DNA of 64,000 nucleotides, from positions 682,001-746,000 of the forward strand of contig CASHTG010000012.1 of NCBI GenBank assembly GCA_949357655.1, given 5' to 3'. The position numbers and the translations under genes are program-made. The first letter of the stretch is position 1, and each line of letters begins with the position of its first letter. Source of the DNA: Parascedosporium putredinis. Taxonomy: Eukaryota > Ascomycota > Sordariomycetes > Microascales > Microascaceae. Under the pieces are notes generated by a model. The model was not told the origin of the DNA. It searched no databases and saw nothing but the letters and a program-made list of their open reading frames with translations. This document shows, one piece after another, positions 60,212-64,000 of the stretch.

Positions 60212-61586
60212 GGTGGGCAGGCTGAGCCGGGGCTGGATCTGTGCAAAGATAGGAAGGGGGAAGAGCAGAATAAAATGAAAAGGGAGGAGAGCTTCAAGTG
60301 CTATTCTGACGAGAGACTAGAAATTTGACACCACTAGTGGCTGCAAGTAGGAGTGTACTTGATGCAAAGAGCTTGAAGGAATTGTTCAAATCGTTCAATT
60401 ACAGTGGGAAAGAGCCCGAGAATGTGATCTTGGAAGAGAGAAGGGCTTTTAAGCTTCGTCTACATTCGCACCTCGAAGTCGTCTTCCCAAGCACCCTTTT
60501 ATGATTCCCAACCCCGAAAAAGAGGGCTCCCAGGCAGCCGGATTAATCGAGACGAGTCCGGGCTGAGCAGCTTGAAAGCTGGCGGAATCCGGGGTGGCGC
60601 CTTACGCCTGCCATTAGTGGGAGCTGCGCCACCAGCGATTCACTCGATCCGGTTGGAGCTTGAATCATGGCTCTCAAGCTTGTGTTGTTTGAGCAGCTGT
60701 TCGCACTCCAATAGACTCCTTCGATTGGTATTTAGTGAGACACGAGGAGCCTTCCAATATTAGGTTTCGTTAGGCTTCACCTATGTCTGTGGACGGACAT
60801 ACCACGCTTCTTTCCGACTCGTTCATCTTAGAAAGCCAATGGCCTCAACCATTTCATGGGACCACCACGGCCCCGAGACCGTCCCGGGCTACGAACCCCA
60901 GCCCTCGAGAGTCATTGCATGGCTTGCTTGCACGAAGAACATTGAAGGGTCCCGACAGCTTGATTGCTTCGGCTCAATTGTGCCCTGGAAATGAACCAAA
61001 AATAATAATCTTTCTCGAAGACTACATGCTATTAATGTGCACGTAGGCATCAGTTGATGGCTATTGATGGTCACAACCCCAGAGACAATGCATCCTGGAT
61101 GGATCTGTCGCTGCTCCGCACATCAATGTAGTCAAGAGCATAAGAGGGTCAACGACGGCAATATATCACCAGGGCCAGAAAATGCCCCAACCAAGTTCAG
61201 AGTCCAATGAAAAAAGCAACTTCATTCAAAACGCGCTCATCCTACAACGCCCCATGCTGACCCATCCAAAAAGAGTCGCTACAACGCCCGCACCAAACAT
61301 CACAGCGCTCTACGTAAATTATATTACCACCTGCCGTGCTCCTAGTTCACCCCCTACCGGCTCCCACCTCCAACGCAGAGGTGCGTGGATGCTTTTCATC
61401 ATGCCAAACAAATGAAAAGGAGAAACAAGGAAAAAGATGGAATATGGACAAGGCAAGGTGGGTTGCTACATATGCGCAACATCGCACAACCACCCCCACA
61501 TCTAAACTCACTCCCAGATCTTTTCAACCATCCGAGTCACACCATCTCATAAAGGATATACCCCTAGGAAACGGTGGCGGTTTCCA
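60212..61586. other. intergenic between ADP-ribosylglycohydrolase and transcription factor genes
   Basis: The first part is the promoter of the ADP-ribosylglycohydrolase and the rest is the 3' flank of the transcription factor. No gene or clear repeat is seen. Confidence 0.6.
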
Positions 61587-64000
61587 TTACTTCTCTTCCC
61601 ACCTAGCAGTCCCAGCTAGCATGTCCTTGCAGGCCTGAAGCCTCACATGCGCCTCCCGTAGCAGGTCCGAGTTCGCCTCGCCCAGGCTGCTGCTCAACGC
61701 GTCTAGCAGATCTGGGAGGCCGTCCTGCATTGCTGCCGCCGCCTTGTCGCTCACGTCGTTCATCCGCGCTACGCCCGTCAGGTAGCTGCCCATGCGCCGG
61801 TAGCTGTCAATCGGGGCGAGACTTTGCATCGGGGAGCGGCTGTGCGTCGGCGTCACGGCCCGGACAAAGGACCAGATGCTCAGTGCGGCATAGTACATGA
61901 TCCAAGGCCGGTGTGGGTCGGGCTCGTGCCGGATCGAGTAGGGAGAAAGCCCGAGTCGATGTAGGCGTCGGTTGAGGGCCCTTCTTCGAACGCGGGTCCA
62001 CAAACACGCGGTGCAGGAGTCTAAAGGCGTGGAGGATCGCGTGCCGGGTTGACGCCTGTTTCGCCCACACCTTCATGCGGCCCACGGCGTTGGAGTAATC
62101 TCGCGTCGAAACCTTGCGCCCGAGCAGCCGCTTCGCCCCGGAATACACTTGACAGTCCACAATATCCACATGAAGGCAAATATGCGCGAGGTGGTAGAGC
62201 ATCGCGGCGCTATGGATCGGTCCGTTTGTGGACCCCCGAGTGTCGGCCGTGTCGCCATTGGCGTTGTCGAAGCTGCCCTTCCACACGTCAAACGCGTTGA
62301 GAAGCATCTTGCGCCAGTTATCCCTGGTATCCGCCGAAGGCGTGCGCACATCTAGCCATTTGAGGTGTGTTTCACGGTGGCTGAGGTGCCATCCTACGCT
62401 GAGCAGGCCCGACATGATGATCATGCGTGCAAACGAGTGCGTCTTGACCTCTTTGCCGTGCAGCGCGTTCTTGAGGCCGTCGAGGAATGAGACGGGCTGC
62501 ACGCCATACATTCGCAAGTTATTGTCGAGTTGCCGACACATATCCGGGCTCGATGCCGTCCACAAGTTGTCGTCGCAAGGCAGAGGCAGCCGGATCTCGT
62601 GCGGGGCCATGTCTGCGGTATGGCCAAACATGGCAGCGTGGATAATATCGAGCATGAACGCTACAAACACGACGCGGTGCATCGACTCCGTTTCCGCCCA
62701 TCGTATCCACCACATCCTCGAATCAAATGTAGCCGCACCGCTGTGCTGCGACGGCTGATCCCCAGTCGGCGGCGCCTCTTCGGGTGGGGATTCGCTCCCT
62801 GCCCTGCCGATGAGGGGGCTGCCACGACGGAGCAGGGTGAGGGTCGCTGAGTGATAAATGTGCGCCCGCTCGTGGAATCGCCGTGAAGAGTAGAGTTTCT
62901 CGTAAAATTCGAGCAGAAGCAGCGCCTGCGCTACCCAGAGCCCGACGGGCGGAGTGGCCTCGTCCGCCATTACAATTTCCCAGCGCACGCCTTCGATGAT
63001 GACGTCCGCAAACGCGCCATAATCCTTCAGGCTACCGCCGCCATCCCTACTGCGTAGAGAAGCGGCCCCGAGCGCGACCATGACCATCAGGAGCAAGATG
63101 GGGCACCGGTTAGAGGAAAACGTGGGCTGGTGAATAATGGGGAGTCGAGGGGACACGGACTCCCAATATTCATGCAAGCAGTCGCGCATCATTTCCAGGT
63201 TCAGAGCGGGGAGGTCTCCGCCGTTCTCACGCACCAGATTCACAATGCTCGATTCGTATCGGTCGGTTCGCTTGCGGAAGAGCTGGAATAGGCGCAAGAT
63301 CTCCTGCCGCCTCGGTTCGCTAATGATATCGTCGAGTCCTTCCATTTGGCGCGGTGGGGTCGGATCGAGTTGGGAACGGCTTGTGAGGGACTCGTAGTCG
63401 AATTGGATATTGTTGTTGAAGGTGGACTCGAGGCCGCCCTCGATGAAGGGGAGATTAGCGACGCTGAAGTCGCTGAAACTCGTCTGGGGATCAAAAGCCA
63501 GACTGTAAAGTCCCGTGCCATCAACTGCTCGTCCGATACGCCGCTGTAGGCCATCAGGCTCGTCGGTCCAGGCAACGGTGCGGCATCGCGAGGATAAAAG
63601 TTTCCTGGCTTAGATCGAATCATGTTTACCCCCATGTCGTTGATCGGGGGTGGCCACGAGTTGCTGTGGGCTAGTCTGGGAGGCGGCCCAGCGTTAGGGC
63701 TTGGTGTAAGGAGGATTGACGAGTCATAGGGTCCGCGGGATACGGGCTGAGGGTAACCTGATGGCTGTTGCGCCGGGGAGGCGCTTGCGCTTGCGGCTGT
63801 TGGGCTTGTTGGGTTGGAGAAGGGTGATGCTGGTGAGGATGAGGATGGGGGTGAGTATGAGGGTGAGGGTGGGCGTTCGGGAGGATGCTGATGTTGATGG
63901 GGGTGCTGATGCTGGCGGTGCTGCGGGTGAGAGTGCTGCGGTTGCTGCTGATGTTGTTGCTGCTGCTGCTGCTGCTGGAGGGAGGTTTGGTGTTGTCGCG
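61587..64000 (-). CDS. fungal-specific transcription factor (Fungal_trans domain), 5' part off window
   Basis: The gene is read on the minus strand and its start lies beyond position 64000. The visible N-terminal part is low-complexity: a polyGln tract, His/Gln-rich and Ser/Pro-rich sequence (about 63700-64000), typical of activation regions. From about 63345 to 61850 runs the middle homology region of fungal regulators, with MRDCLHEYWESVSPRLPIIHQPTF, VGLWVAQALLLLEFYEKLYSSRRFHERAHIY and MHRVVFVAFMLDIIHAAMFGH. This arrangement is found in Zn2Cys6 and in C2H2-plus-Fungal_trans regulators; the DNA-binding domain is off the window, so the class is open. Frame breaks are visible near 63520 and 61985. 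The stop is at 61587. Regulated genes are unknown. Confidence 0.85.

Overview
This window comes from the nuclear genome of a filamentous ascomycete (Pezizomycotina, probably Sordariomycetes). The evidence is short GT..AG introns (about 50-190 nt), a fungus-specific 7TM rhodopsin-domain protein, a HET-S-like HeLo-domain protein next to a NACHT-ankyrin NLR, fungal forms of SDHC, SRP54, TAF6 and KDM5, and long AT/CT-rich intergenic stretches. Sixteen protein-coding genes, one small putative zinc-finger gene and two NLR/ankyrin remnants can be supported. There are no rRNAs, CRISPR arrays or intact transposons, and no convincing tRNA.

Layout. 1-4.8 kb is gene-free. 4.8-26 kb is a mostly housekeeping block: 7TM rhodopsin-domain protein (+), FAL1/eIF4A3 helicase (-) divergent from SF3A3/Prp9 (+), the SLX1 nuclease subunit (+), a large KDM5-type H3K4 demethylase (+), SDHC (+) and TAF6 (-). 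26.8-30.3 kb is an allorecognition/cell-death island: an inverted ankyrin fragment (-), a broken NACHT-ankyrin NLR (+) and a HeLo-domain protein ending in a HET-s-like amyloid-type motif (+). 31-42 kb holds a DJ-1/Hsp31 protein (+), SRP54 (-), a secreted AA12-type quinoprotein dehydrogenase (-), a GNAT acetyltransferase (-) and a histidine acid phosphatase (-) whose upstream region carries three PHO4/NUC-1-type CACGTG sites. 42-64 kb is gene-poor: a small RanBP2-like zinc-finger ORF (-), a cytochrome P450 (+), a secreted AA7-type FAD oxidase (+), an ADP-ribosylglycohydrolase (-) and a fungal-specific transcription factor (-) that runs off the right edge.

Two properties affect the whole window. 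First, almost every conserved gene except SRP54 is interrupted by 1-nt (occasionally 2-nt) frame breaks, nearly all at homopolymer runs (about 45 in all). They hit essential genes, so they are best read as base-calling/assembly errors; CDS entries give the full genomic span with introns and breaks described. Second, the intergenic DNA repeatedly contains short palindromes built on GGATCCATGG and ATCCATTG-type words.

Functionally, nuclear gene-expression machinery dominates the left half (EJC helicase, SF3a, TFIID/SAGA TAF6, KDM5). The right half is more accessory: secreted oxidoreductases, a P450, a phosphatase and a regulator. The most interesting locus is the HeLo/NLR pair, which resembles the HET-S/NWD2 programmed-cell-death module, with the NLR partner apparently decayed and rearranged.
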